A stretch of DNA of 36,974 nt from an uncultured Lachnospiraceae bacterium (GTDB lineage: Bacteria > Bacillota > Clostridia > Lachnospirales > Lachnospiraceae), in NCBI GenBank assembly GCA_944380095.1, contig CALWGP010000013.1, positions 1 through 36,974 of the forward strand, given 5' to 3'. Positions 29,600-36,974 of the stretch are shown one piece after another. The number at the start of each line of letters is the position of its first letter. Position 1 is the first letter of the stretch. The position numbers were made by a program, and so were the translations under genes. The notes under the pieces are model-generated. The model was given only the letters and a program-made list of their open reading frames with translations, was not told the origin of the DNA and did not search any database.

Positions 29600-31690
29600 A
29601 TGAACATTTACACAACTGACAAGATCCGTAACGTGGTTCTGTTGGGCCATGGCGGTTCGGGAAAGACCAGCCTGGTGGAAGCAATGGCATATCTGTCCGG
29701 CATCACATCCAGAATGGGTAAAGTATCCGATGGCAATACGGTCAGTGATTTCGGTAAGGAAGAACAAAAGAGACAGATTTCGATCAGCACATCCGTTGTA
29801 CCCATTGAGTGGAACGGCGTGAAGATCAATGTTTTAGATACACCCGGTTACTTTGATTTCGTAGGGGAAGTAGAGGAAGCGGTCAGCGCTGCGGGCGCTG
29901 CCATTATCGTCATCAACGGCAAGTCCGGTATCGAAGTGGGCACGGAGAAAGCCTGGGAGCTGTGTGAGAAGTACCATCTGCCCCGTTTTATCTTTGTGAC
30001 CAACATGGATATCGACAATGCTTCCTATCGTCAGATTGTGGAGGATCTGAGGGAGAAATACGGCAAGAAGATTGCGCCCTTTAACCTGCCGATCCGTGAA
30101 AACGAGCGTTTTGTGGGCTATGTCAACGTAGTGTCCGAAACGGCCAACCGCTGGCAGGGCAAAGAAGTGGTTCCCTGCGAGATCCCCGAGTACAATAAGC
30201 CGAATCTGGAGATCTGCCGGGAGACGCTGATGGAAGCGGTGGCAGAGACCAGCGAAGAGTTCATGGAACGGTATTTTGGCGGCGAGACTTTTTCGGAAGC
30301 GGAGATCCGTGCCGCGCTGCGGGCAAATGTCCTGGACGGATCCATTATTCCTGTGTCCATGGGTTCCAATCCCCTCTGTCAGGGCGTCTATACCCTGCTG
30401 GACGATATCGTGAAGTATATCCCCAGCCCCGAAGACCGGGAGTGCGCGGGCATTAACGTCAAGACCAACGAAATCTATCATGCGGATTACGATTTCTCCA
30501 AGGCAAAATCCGCATACATTTATAAGACCATGGTGGATCCCTTTATCGGGAAATATTCCCTGATCAAGGTCTGCTCCGGCGTCTTAAAGACCGACGATGT
30601 GATGTACAATAAGGACAGCGATGTGGAGGCAAAGATCGGCAAGCTGTACGTGATGGTAGGCAACAAGCCGCAGGAAGTCAGCGAGCTGCACGCAGGCGAC
30701 CTGGGCGCGCTTGCAAAATTAAACGGGGCAAAGACGGGCGACACCCTTTCCACCAAGGCTACCCCTCTGGCATTCTCCCGCACGGAGTATTCCAAGCCCT
30801 ATACGGCGAAGCGCTACAAAGCCGTGAACAAGGGGGACATTGACAAGATTTCCCAGTCCCTGCAAAAGATCACGGACGAAGATAAGACGCTGAAAGTGGT
30901 CAACGATTCCGAGAACCGCCAGACCCTGATTTACGGTATGGGCGATCAGCATCTGGATATTGTTGCCAGCCGTCTGGAAAACGAATACAAAGTTAAAATT
31001 GAACTGGATGAGCCCAAGGTGGCTTATCGCGAGACCATCAAGAAGAAATCCGACGTGGAATACAAATATAAAAAGCAGTCCGGCGGACACGGACAGTACG
31101 GCCATGTCAAGATGCGTTTCGAGCCTTCGGGAGATCTGGATACGCCTTATGTGTTTGAACAGGTCGTTGTGGGCGGCGCGGTGCCCAAGAACTATTTCCC
31201 GGCTGTGGAAAAGGGAATTGCGGAAGCCGTTCAGAAAGGCCCTATGGCCGCATATCCGGTTGTGGGCGTTAAAGCGGTCCTTTACGATGGTTCCTACCAT
31301 CCGGTTGACTCTTCCGAAATGGCGTTTAAGATGGCTGCTTCCCAGGCGTTTAAGAAGGGATTCATGGAAGCGGGCCCGGTTCTGTTAGAGCCCATTTCTT
31401 CCCTCAAAGTGACGGTGCCGGATCAGTATACCGGCGACGTAATGGGAGATCTGAACAAGAGACGGGGCAGAGTGCTGGGAATGACTCCTATCACTGGCGG
31501 CAAGCAGGTGATTGAGGCGGATGTCCCTACGGCGAGCCTGTATGGGTACTGCACGGATCTGCGTTCCATGACCGGCGGACGCGGCGTATATGAATACGAG
31601 TTTGCACGGTATGAGCAGGCGCCCAGCGATGTCCAGGAAAGGGAGATTGCCGCAAGGGCAGCCAAGGTTGCGGAAGGAAGCGACGAATAA
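29600..31690 (+). CDS. EF-G-like translation GTPase paralogue (EF-G2 type)
   Basis: A 696-residue protein with the full EF-G domain order: G domain (1-270), OB-like domain II, domain III, domain IV (EYKYKKQSGGHGQYGHVKMRFEP), and domain V. It belongs to the EF-G2-like paralogues rather than the housekeeping fusA. G motifs differ: P-loop GHGGSGKTS at 16-24 instead of GHIDAGKTT, switch II DTPGY at 80-84 with Tyr84 in place of the catalytic His, and TNMD at 134-137 where NKMD is expected. Function could be in ribosome rescue, recycling or a specialised translation state. GGAGG ends 7 nt before ATG 29600; the ATG at 29594 is too close to the binding site. Confidence 0.85.
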   Translation: MNIYTTDKIRNVVLLGHGGSGKTSLVEAMAYLSGITSRMGKVSDGNTVSDFGKEEQKRQISISTSVVPIEWNGVKINVLDTPGYFDFVGEVEEAVSAAGAAIIVINGKSGIEVGTEKAWELCEKYHLPRFIFVTNMDIDNASYRQIVEDLREKYGKKIAPFNLPIRENERFVGYVNVVSETANRWQGKEVVPCEIPEYNKPNLEICRETLMEAVAETSEEFMERYFGGETFSEAEIRAALRANVLDGSIIPVSMGSNPLCQGVYTLLDDIVKYIPSPEDRECAGINVKTNEIYHADYDFSKAKSAYIYKTMVDPFIGKYSLIKVCSGVLKTDDVMYNKDSDVEAKIGKLYVMVGNKPQEVSELHAGDLGALAKLNGAKTGDTLSTKATPLAFSRTEYSKPYTAKRYKAVNKGDIDKISQSLQKITDEDKTLKVVNDSENRQTLIYGMGDQHLDIVASRLENEYKVKIELDEPKVAYRETIKKKSDVEYKYKKQSGGHGQYGHVKMRFEPSGDLDTPYVFEQVVVGGAVPKNYFPAVEKGIAEAVQKGPMAAYPVVGVKAVLYDGSYHPVDSSEMAFKMAASQAFKKGFMEAGPVLLEPISSLKVTVPDQYTGDVMGDLNKRRGRVLGMTPITGGKQVIEADVPTASLYGYCTDLRSMTGGRGVYEYEFARYEQAPSDVQEREIAARAAKVAEGSDE

Positions 31691-31730
31691 GTGCCTTTTT
31701 TAGAGAAGGCAGGGGTTATCTGATCAGAAG

Positions 31731-31779
31731 ACAGGATGCCGCAGTGTTGGGGGACACGGGTGCGGCATCCTGTTTTTTT
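31731..31779 (+). terminator. Intrinsic terminator after the EF-G paralogue
   Basis: Perfect 13-bp stem ACAGGATGCCGCA/TGCGGCATCCTGT (31731-31743, 31761-31773), loop with a possible inner GTGT/ACAC pair, T7 run 31773-31779. A weaker TGCCTT/AAGGCA hairpin precedes it at 31692-31711. Confidence 0.9.
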
Positions 31780-31810
31780 AGGGAACGGAATGGATTTTGA
31801 AAGTGAAGTG

Positions 31811-31819
31811 TGCTATACT
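31811..31819 (+). promoter_or_regulatory. Extended -10 promoter for the membrane protein gene at 31910
   Basis: TGCTATACT with TG one base before TATACT (31814-31819). The -35 at the right distance is poor. Start near 31826, giving a leader of about 84 nt that folds into hairpins. Confidence 0.55.
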
Positions 31820-31828
31820 GGCGCATAA

Positions 31829-31896
31829 GCCGGGAGAAAACCGGCAACCCTGAAAAAGGGCGGCCTGCAAAAAGGCGTCCTTTGGGGAGAAAAGGA
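31829..31896 (+). promoter_or_regulatory. Four-hairpin leader RNA sequestering the ribosome binding site
   Basis: Four small stems in a row: GCCGG/CCGGC (31829-31845, 7-nt loop), CCCT/AGGG (31848-31860, loop GAAAA), GCCT/AGGC (31863-31876, loop GCAAAA), and TCCTTT/AAAGGA (31878-31896, loop GGGGAGA). The last right arm is the Shine-Dalgarno region (AAAGGAG, 31891-31897) of the gene at 31910. I do not recognise a known RNA class. Confidence 0.5.
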
Positions 31897-31909
31897 GAAT
31901 ACGATTACA

Positions 31910-33559
31910 ATGAAAAAAGGGAAAAAGGCCCTCTTTTACGGGATTTGCATTGCGGCAGCCCTGATTGCGGTGTTCGTGTATTATTACATTACGCTGCCGG
32001 CCATCAATATCCACTCCAGCGGATTTTGGTTTTTCCTGCTGGCGCTGATTGCGGCGGCAGCCGTCGTCTACGCGGTCAGAAAGGCCGGAAAAGAGTACCG
32101 TCAATACGGGAAGGCCGCAAAACTGGACTGGAAGTCTTGGAAGCTTCTGAAAGGATTCGCCGGGATTTTTATTGCGGTCCTGGCCGTCTATCTGATCGGG
32201 GATCTTCTGTCTTCCCCCATTATTAACGCAAAGAAGTACCAGCAGCTTCTCACTGTAGAAGAAAGGAACTTTACGGACGATATCAGGGAAGTGGATTACA
32301 GCACGATTCCCTTACTGGATAAGGATTCTGCCGCCCTGCTTGGGGACCGGAAGATGGGGAGCCTGGTGGAAATGGTTTCCCAGTTTGAAGCGGCGGACGA
32401 TTATACCCAGATCAATTATCAGGGGAAACCGGTCCGGGTGACGCCGCTGGTCTATGCCAGTCCCATTAAATGGCTGACCAACCAAAGCAAAGGGATTCCG
32501 GCCTATATTATGATTGATATGACCACCCAGGATACGGAAGTGGTCATGCTGGAAGAAGGGATCAAATATTCCAAGTCAGAGTATTTTAACCGGAACCTGT
32601 ACCGGCACCTGCGGTTCCGCTTCCCTACCTATATTTTTGACGACCAGCTGTTTTTCGAGATCGATGAATCCGGGACGCCCTACTGGGTATGCCCCGTAAA
32701 GAAATTTAATATCGGACTGTTCGGCGGACAGACCGTGGGAAGGGTTGTTTTGTGCAACGCCATCACCGGGGAATGCGTGGACTACGCGGTAGAGGATGTG
32801 CCCCAGTGGATCGACAAAGTATTTTCCGCGGAACTGCTGATGGATCTTTACGATTATCACGGCGTGCTGGTGCACGGCTATTTTAACAGCATCCTGGGGC
32901 AGAAGGACTGTATCCGCACTACGGAAGGATACAACTATATTGCCCTGGACGACGACGTTTGGGTGTATACCGGTCTGACTTCGGTCAACGGCGACCAGTC
33001 CAATGTGGGATTTGCCCTGATGAACCAGCGCACCATGGAAACCCGGTATTATAAGGTGGAGGGCGCTACGGAAACTTCCGCCATGGCCTCTGCGGAAGGA
33101 CAGGTGCAGAATTTAAAATACAAGGCATCTTTCCCGCTGCTTTTGAACATTTCCGGGGAGCCTACCTATTTCGTGGCGTTAAAGGACGGCGCCGGCCTGG
33201 TGAAAAAATACGCCATGATCAACGTGGAGAAATATCAGTGGGTGGCGATCGGGGATACGGTACAGGAATGTGAAAGAAACTACAGCGAACTGCTGACGAC
33301 CAACGGGATCGAGGATACCCGGACAGGGGAGCTTAAGAAGTTTTCCGGTGTGATCGAGGTGATTGCGCCGGTGGTGATTGACGGAAATACCCACTACTAT
33401 ATCTGTCTGGAAGGAAAGGAAGAAATTTTCGACGCAGACCTGGCCAACGAAGAGCTGCTTTCCGTCCTGCGTTACCGGGAAGGCGACCGCATCAGCCTGT
33501 CTTGCTATGAAGAAGGGGCAGGGATTTATCAGGTGACGGCAGTGGGGCCATCCGCCTGA
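31910..33559 (+). CDS. Unrecognised membrane-anchored protein, 549 residues
   Basis: Three hydrophobic helices at about 7-27, 38-57 and 83-103, followed by about 440 residues predicted mostly as beta-rich and probably extracytoplasmic. Recurrent features are many Tyr and Asp, and short blocks such as LVYASPIKWL, TTQDTEVVMLEEGIKY, YWVCPVKKFNIG and YVALDDDVWVYTG-like segments, suggesting a repeated beta fold. I do not recognise a characterised family. The ribosome binding site AAAGGAG is 12 nt from the ATG, a long distance, and is covered by a leader hairpin. It lies between an EF-G paralogue and T-box-leuS, each with its own signals, so it is a single-gene unit. Confidence 0.75.
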   Translation: MKKGKKALFYGICIAAALIAVFVYYYITLPAINIHSSGFWFFLLALIAAAAVVYAVRKAGKEYRQYGKAAKLDWKSWKLLKGFAGIFIAVLAVYLIGDLLSSPIINAKKYQQLLTVEERNFTDDIREVDYSTIPLLDKDSAALLGDRKMGSLVEMVSQFEAADDYTQINYQGKPVRVTPLVYASPIKWLTNQSKGIPAYIMIDMTTQDTEVVMLEEGIKYSKSEYFNRNLYRHLRFRFPTYIFDDQLFFEIDESGTPYWVCPVKKFNIGLFGGQTVGRVVLCNAITGECVDYAVEDVPQWIDKVFSAELLMDLYDYHGVLVHGYFNSILGQKDCIRTTEGYNYIALDDDVWVYTGLTSVNGDQSNVGFALMNQRTMETRYYKVEGATETSAMASAEGQVQNLKYKASFPLLLNISGEPTYFVALKDGAGLVKKYAMINVEKYQWVAIGDTVQECERNYSELLTTNGIEDTRTGELKKFSGVIEVIAPVVIDGNTHYYICLEGKEEIFDADLANEELLSVLRYREGDRISLSCYEEGAGIYQVTAVGPSA

Positions 33560-33584
33560 GGGGACAGAAATTCGCTGACAGCGC

Positions 33585-33613
33585 TTGACAAACGGGCGGG
33601 CCGCTACTACAAT
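33585..33613 (+). promoter_or_regulatory. Promoter of the T-box/leuS unit
   Basis: Perfect -35 TTGACA (33585-33590), 17-bp spacer, -10 TACAAT (33608-33613). Start near 33620, about 400 nt before leuS, matching a T-box leader. Confidence 0.85.
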
Positions 33614-33619
33614 AGTACC

Positions 33620-33925
33620 ATATTTGACCGTTTGCCCGAACGGGTTTTCGGTTTCAGGTGAAAAAGGCGAAGAAGAGGAGCGAGAAGGGAAACTTCTGAC
33701 AGAGAGCCGCCGGGTGGTGCGAGGCGGCAGAAGGGAACTTTTGACTGGCCTTGGAGCTTCCTTTGCAAAAGCGGATGCAAGTAGTGAAGGACGGTTGCCC
33801 CGTTACAGGCGGATGAGTGCACGTAAGATGCAGCGCATGGCGCAGCGTTTTCGTGAAATGGAGTGGTACCGCGGAGGTTTTGGCCCTTTCGTCTCTATAT
33901 TTGGAGAGGAAGGGCCTTTTTTCAT
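33620..33925 (+). promoter_or_regulatory. T-box leader (leucine-responsive) upstream of leuS
   Basis: Stem I contains the AGAGA motif (33701-33705) followed by a GCCGCC...GGCGGC arm. On the 3' side the GGGAA-CTT segment places a CTT codon at 33738-33740 as the specifier, matching tRNA-Leu (anticodon reading CUU). The T-box core TGGTACCGCGG lies at 33864-33874; its TGGT bulge would pair with the free NCCA end of uncharged tRNA. A terminator follows at 33882-33922. Uncharged tRNA-Leu would favour the antiterminator and leuS expression. A CCC/GGG and ACCG/CGGT nested hairpin precedes Stem I (33627-33652). Confidence 0.92.
33882..33922 (+). terminator. T-box-controlled intrinsic terminator
   Basis: GGCCCTT (33882-33888) pairs with AAGGGCC (33910-33916), extended by TCTC/GAGA inside, then T6 at 33917-33922. 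It lies directly after the T-box core, with which it competes. Confidence 0.88.
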
Positions 33926-34020
33926 CCGACAGGAGTTCATTTCCCGTTGAATGAAAAAAGACGCTGATGTTTCCGGAAAACGCAGGAGTGCCAGTAACTT
34001 TTATCAGCTGGAGGAAGAAA

Positions 34021-36438
34021 ATGGAAAGAGTTTACAATCCAAAAGAGATTGAAAAAAAGTGGCAGAAGATCTGGGAGGATGAAAAGGCTTTTGCCGCTAC
34101 AAATGATTTCACCAGGCCCAAGTATTACGCACTGGTGGAGTTCCCCTATCCGTCCGGACAGGGACTGCACGTAGGCCATCCCCGCCCCTATACGGCGCTG
34201 GATATCGTGGCCAGAAAAAGAAGGATGGAAGGATACAACGTTTTGTACCCCATGGGCTGGGACGCGTTTGGCCTTCCTACCGAAAACTATGCGATTAAAA
34301 ATCACATTCATCCCAAGATCGTGACGAAGAACAACGTGCACCGCTTCAAGGAACAGCTTCAGTCGCTGGGATATTCCTTTGACTGGGACAGGGAGATTAA
34401 CACCACGGACCCCAATTATTACAAATGGACCCAGTGGATCTTCTTAAAGCTCTTTAAGGCGGGCCTGGCGTACAAGGCGGAGATGCCCATTAACTGGTGT
34501 ACTTCCTGTAAGGTGGGCCTGGCCAATGAGGAAGTGGTCAACGGACACTGCGAACGCTGCGGCGCGGAAGTGGTGCGCCGGGTCAAGAGCCAGTGGATGC
34601 TCAAGATCACGGAATATGCGGATAAGCTGATCGACGGCCTTGACGGGGTGGATTATATCGAACGGGTCAAGGTTTCCCAGAAAAACTGGATCGGCCGTTC
34701 CCACGGCGCGGAAGTGGATTTCCCCATCAAAGGCGAGAAAGAGACGCTGCGCATTTATACCACCAGGCCGGACACCCTGTTCGGTGTGACCTACATGGTT
34801 ATTTCCCCGGAACATCCTTATATCGAGAAATTTGCGGACAAGATCCGCAATCTGGACGAGATTAAGGCCTATCAGGAGATGGCGGCCAGAAAGTCCGATT
34901 TCGAACGTTCCGAACTGGCAAAGGAAAAGACCGGCGTGAGGATCGACGGACTGACGGCAATCAACCCGGTCAACCAGACGGAAATTCCTATCTGGGTTTC
35001 CGATTATGTGCTTATGAGCTACGGCACCGGCGCCATTATGGCCGTTCCTGCCCATGACGAAAGGGACTGGGAGTTTGCCAAGAAGTTCGGCATGCCTATT
35101 ATCCAGGTAGTGGAGAGCTCAAAGGGAAGCGTTGATGTCAGTAAGGCGGCCTTTACCGACGTGGCCACCGGCAGGCTGGTAAATTCCGGATTCTTAAACG
35201 GTATGGAAGTGGAAGAGGCCAAGAAAGCCATTACCGAATACCTGGAGAAGGAAGGCATCGGCGTTCCCAAAACCAACTACAAGCTCAGGGACTGGGTATT
35301 TTCCAGACAGCGCTACTGGGGAGAACCGATCCCCATTGTACACTGTGAGAAGTGCGGTTATGTACCGGTTCCGGAAGACCAGCTTCCGCTGGAGTTGCCG
35401 GACGTGGAAAGCTATATGCCTACGGATAACGGGGAGTCCCCTCTGGCAGCCATGCGCAGCTGGGTGGAAACCACCTGCCCCTGCTGCGGCGGACCGGCAG
35501 AGCGGGAGACGGACACCATGCCCCAGTGGGCGGGATCTTCCTGGTATTTTATCCGTTATATCGATCCTCATAACAACGAGGCGCTGGCAAGCCCCGAAGC
35601 GATGAAATACTGGCTTCCCGTGGACTGGTACAACGGCGGGATGGAGCACACCACCCTGCATCTGCTGTATTCCCGGTTCTGGCACAGATTCCTCTATGAC
35701 CAGGGCATCGTACCCTGTCCGGAACCGTATCAAAAGAGGACGTCCCACGGCATGATCCTCGGGGAAAACGGCGAGAAGATGAGCAAGTCCAGAGGAAATG
35801 TGGTCAACCCGGACGACATTGTCAATGAGTTCGGCGCGGATACCTTAAGGACCTATGAGATGTTTATCGGGGCCTTTGACCTGAGCGCCTCCTGGAGCCA
35901 GGAAGGCGTGCGCGGATGCCGGAGATTTTTGGACCGTGTCTGGAAGCTGCAGGACCTGGTAACAGGGGAAGAGGGCTATTCCAAAGAACTGGAAACGAAG
36001 ATGCACCAGACCATCAAGAAAGTTTCCACGGACTATGAAAGCCTGAAATACAACACGGGCATCGCGGCCATGATGGCGTTAATCAACGATATGTACAAGG
36101 CCGGGAAAGTAACCAGGGACGAGTTTAAAACCCTCCTGATCCTGTTAAATCCCGTGGCGCCCCATATGACGGAAGAACTTTGGGAGATTATGGGTTACGG
36201 CGGACGCCTGTATCAGACCCAGTGGCCGAAGTGGGAAGAAGCAAAGACCGTGGAGGCACAGATTGAGATCGCTGTCCAGGTAAACGGGAAAGTACGGGCT
36301 ACGGTGAAACTTTCTGCGGACGTTTCCAAGGAAGACGCTATTGCAGCCGGGAAAGAAGCGGTTGCGGATAAGCTTTCCGGCAATATCGTAAAGGAGATTT
36401 ACGTGCCGGGCAGGCTGGTCAATCTTGTCTGCAAATAA
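34021..36438 (+). CDS. leuS: Leucyl-tRNA synthetase
   Basis: An 805-residue class I synthetase of usual bacterial length. HIGH-type motif HVGH at 50-53, zinc-type CTSC and CERC pair (about 160-185), CP1 editing domain with TTRPDTLFG from 247 and [19 protein letters not shown] at about 333-352 (the Asp that guards against norvaline/isoleucine mischarging is present), and KMSKS at 586-590. The anticodon-binding helical domain and C-terminal domain are complete. ATG 34021 has GGAGG 6 nt upstream; the longer frame from 33967 lacks one. Expression is governed by the leucine T-box. Confidence 0.97.
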   Translation: MERVYNPKEIEKKWQKIWEDEKAFAATNDFTRPKYYALVEFPYPSGQGLHVGHPRPYTALDIVARKRRMEGYNVLYPMGWDAFGLPTENYAIKNHIHPKIVTKNNVHRFKEQLQSLGYSFDWDREINTTDPNYYKWTQWIFLKLFKAGLAYKAEMPINWCTSCKVGLANEEVVNGHCERCGAEVVRRVKSQWMLKITEYADKLIDGLDGVDYIERVKVSQKNWIGRSHGAEVDFPIKGEKETLRIYTTRPDTLFGVTYMVISPEHPYIEKFADKIRNLDEIKAYQEMAARKSDFERSELAKEKTGVRIDGLTAINPVNQTEIPIWVSDYVLMSYGTGAIMAVPAHDERDWEFAKKFGMPIIQVVESSKGSVDVSKAAFTDVATGRLVNSGFLNGMEVEEAKKAITEYLEKEGIGVPKTNYKLRDWVFSRQRYWGEPIPIVHCEKCGYVPVPEDQLPLELPDVESYMPTDNGESPLAAMRSWVETTCPCCGGPAERETDTMPQWAGSSWYFIRYIDPHNNEALASPEAMKYWLPVDWYNGGMEHTTLHLLYSRFWHRFLYDQGIVPCPEPYQKRTSHGMILGENGEKMSKSRGNVVNPDDIVNEFGADTLRTYEMFIGAFDLSASWSQEGVRGCRRFLDRVWKLQDLVTGEEGYSKELETKMHQTIKKVSTDYESLKYNTGIAAMMALINDMYKAGKVTRDEFKTLLILLNPVAPHMTEELWEIMGYGGRLYQTQWPKWEEAKTVEAQIEIAVQVNGKVRATVKLSADVSKEDAIAAGKEAVADKLSGNIVKEIYVPGRLVNLVCK

Positions 36439-36452
36439 AAAATAAAACGTTC

Positions 36453-36495
36453 AAAAGGCGGAAGAAAGGCGAAAAGCCGATCTTGCGCCTTTTTT
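36453..36495 (+). terminator. Intrinsic terminator after leuS
   Basis: AAAAGGCG (36453-36460) pairs with CGCCTTTT (36486-36493); an inner GGC-GAAAA-GCC hairpin lies between; T6 run at 36490-36495. Confidence 0.8.
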
Positions 36496-36541
36496 GACGG
36501 AACACAGTTTTTTCAGAGAATGGACACAATTTCCCCTCCTT

Positions 36542-36570
36542 TTGCACACATTTTTTGCATATAGTAGAAA
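36542..36570 (+). promoter_or_regulatory. Promoter candidate of the ABC ATPase gene
   Basis: -35 TTGCAC (36542-36547), 17-bp spacer, -10 TAGAAA (36565-36570). A better -10, TATAGT, at 36560-36565 has only 12 bp to this -35. The gene clearly has its own promoter after the leuS terminator, but the exact pair is uncertain. Confidence 0.45.
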
Positions 36571-36621
36571 GGTGCAATGACGGACCGCAGGATTTTGCGG
36601 GACGAAAAAGGGAGGATCGAT

Positions 36622-36974
36622 ATGATTGAGATTTCGCATCTGGTCAAAAAATACGGCGGCCATTATGCGGTGAAGGACCTGGATGTTACCATCCAGGACG
36701 GGAGGATCTACGGCTTTTTGGGGCCAAACGGCGCAGGCAAATCCACGACGATGAACATGATCACAGGCTATCTTGCGCCCACGTCGGGAGAAGTAAAGAT
36801 CGACGGCTATGACATTATGAAAGAGCCGGAAGCCGCCAAAAAAAGGATCGGTTACCTGCCGGAGGTCCCTCCGCTGTATCCGGATATGACGGTGGGGGAA
36901 TATCTGCGTTTCGCAGCGCAGCTAAAGAAAATCCCTTCCGGGCAGCGGGCAAAGGAAGTGCAGCGCTGTATGGA
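36622..36974 (+). CDS. ABC transporter ATP-binding protein, 3' end cut by window
   Basis: First 117 residues of an ABC ATPase. Walker A GPNGAGKST at 34-42; the region after the Q-loop position reads IGYLPEVPPLYPDMTVGEYL, a form common in ABC-2 type exporters (GldA/NatA-like). Signature motif and Walker B lie beyond the window. GGGAGG at 36611-36616 precedes the ATG. A partner permease is expected just downstream. Substrate unknown. Confidence 0.9.
   Translation, partial: MIEISHLVKKYGGHYAVKDLDVTIQDGRIYGFLGPNGAGKSTTMNMITGYLAPTSGEVKIDGYDIMKEPEAAKKRIGYLPEVPPLYPDMTVGEYLRFAAQLKKIPSGQRAKEVQRCM

Noticed and set aside
33585-33950. Open frame of about 120 codons between the membrane protein gene and leuS
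   Set aside because: It runs through the promoter and the entire T-box leader; conserved RNA motifs explain the sequence and there is no suitable start site.
1-36974. Mobile elements, CRISPR arrays, tRNA/rRNA genes or a defence island
   Set aside because: No transposase, integrase, terminal repeats, spacer-repeat arrays or tRNA cloverleafs were seen. The NA37-like protein alone, among housekeeping genes, is not evidence for a defence locus.

Overview
The window looks like chromosomal core sequence from a moderately GC-rich, spore-forming Clostridia, most likely a member of the Lachnospiraceae. Supporting points are AGGAGG-type ribosome binding sites, sigma-A-like promoters, a T-box leader on leuS, a Gram-positive LexA (SOS) box, a YtvI sporulation-type membrane protein, a Y-family polymerase paired with a YolD-like protein, and a second, non-canonical EF-G. 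I see no tRNA or rRNA genes, insertion sequences, CRISPR arrays or phage genes. Both ends cut through a gene: a UcpA-like dehydrogenase on the left and an ABC transporter ATPase on the right.

Layout. 1-1929 (+): end of ucpA, a very long hairpin, and a ferritin-like diiron protein. 1932-3005 (-): ytvI, with its own promoter back to back with the next one. 3202-8748 (+): a probable operon with a three-domain mannose enzyme (GDP-mannose pyrophosphorylase, type II and type I phosphomannose isomerases), purine nucleoside phosphorylase, cytidine deaminase, MTA/SAH deaminase and a small lipoprotein, closed by a hairpin. 8865-17739 (+): a long tightly packed gene train: GNAT acetyltransferase, NA37 nucleoid-associated protein, Bcp peroxiredoxin, MATE exporter, RluF-type pseudouridine synthase, LigA, MetA and an AGCS amino-acid/Na+ symporter. 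17736-18931 (-): a two-gene LytTR regulator / LiaF-like membrane protein operon. 19107-22486 (+): a stand-alone glutamate-synthase-like FMN/Fe-S protein and an ammonium channel fused to a P-II protein. 22518-24559 (+): an SOS cassette. 24686-25819 (+): a ferredoxin-domain aldo/keto reductase. 25887-29341 (-): an aromatic amino-acid operon (DAHP synthase, TyrA, AroA). 29600-33559 (+): EF-G paralogue and a large unrecognised membrane-anchored protein. 33585-36438 (+): T-box-controlled leuS. From 36622 (+): ABC ATPase.

Functional links. MTA/SAH deaminase, nucleoside phosphorylase and cytidine deaminase together make a nucleoside salvage block. The glutamate-synthase-like protein beside Amt-PII suggests an ammonia uptake and assimilation pair. 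The three aromatic genes cover the first committed shikimate step, the sixth step (EPSP synthase), and the tyrosine branch.

The most interesting signals are regulatory or architectural. (i) Two 19-bp imperfect direct repeats with an exact 21-bp period lie upstream of the LytTR/LiaF-like promoter, the geometry expected of a LytTR operator. (ii) The mannose enzyme carries two non-homologous phosphomannose isomerase domains in one chain. (iii) The Amt-PII fusion has lost the P-II uridylylation tyrosine, and its leader contains a strong promoter followed by two terminators. (iv) The leader of the membrane-protein gene at 31910 folds as four small hairpins in a row, the last covering the Shine-Dalgarno site. 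(v) A 23-bp hairpin buries the ribosome binding site of the ferritin-like gene. (vi) The EF-G paralogue has altered GTPase motifs.
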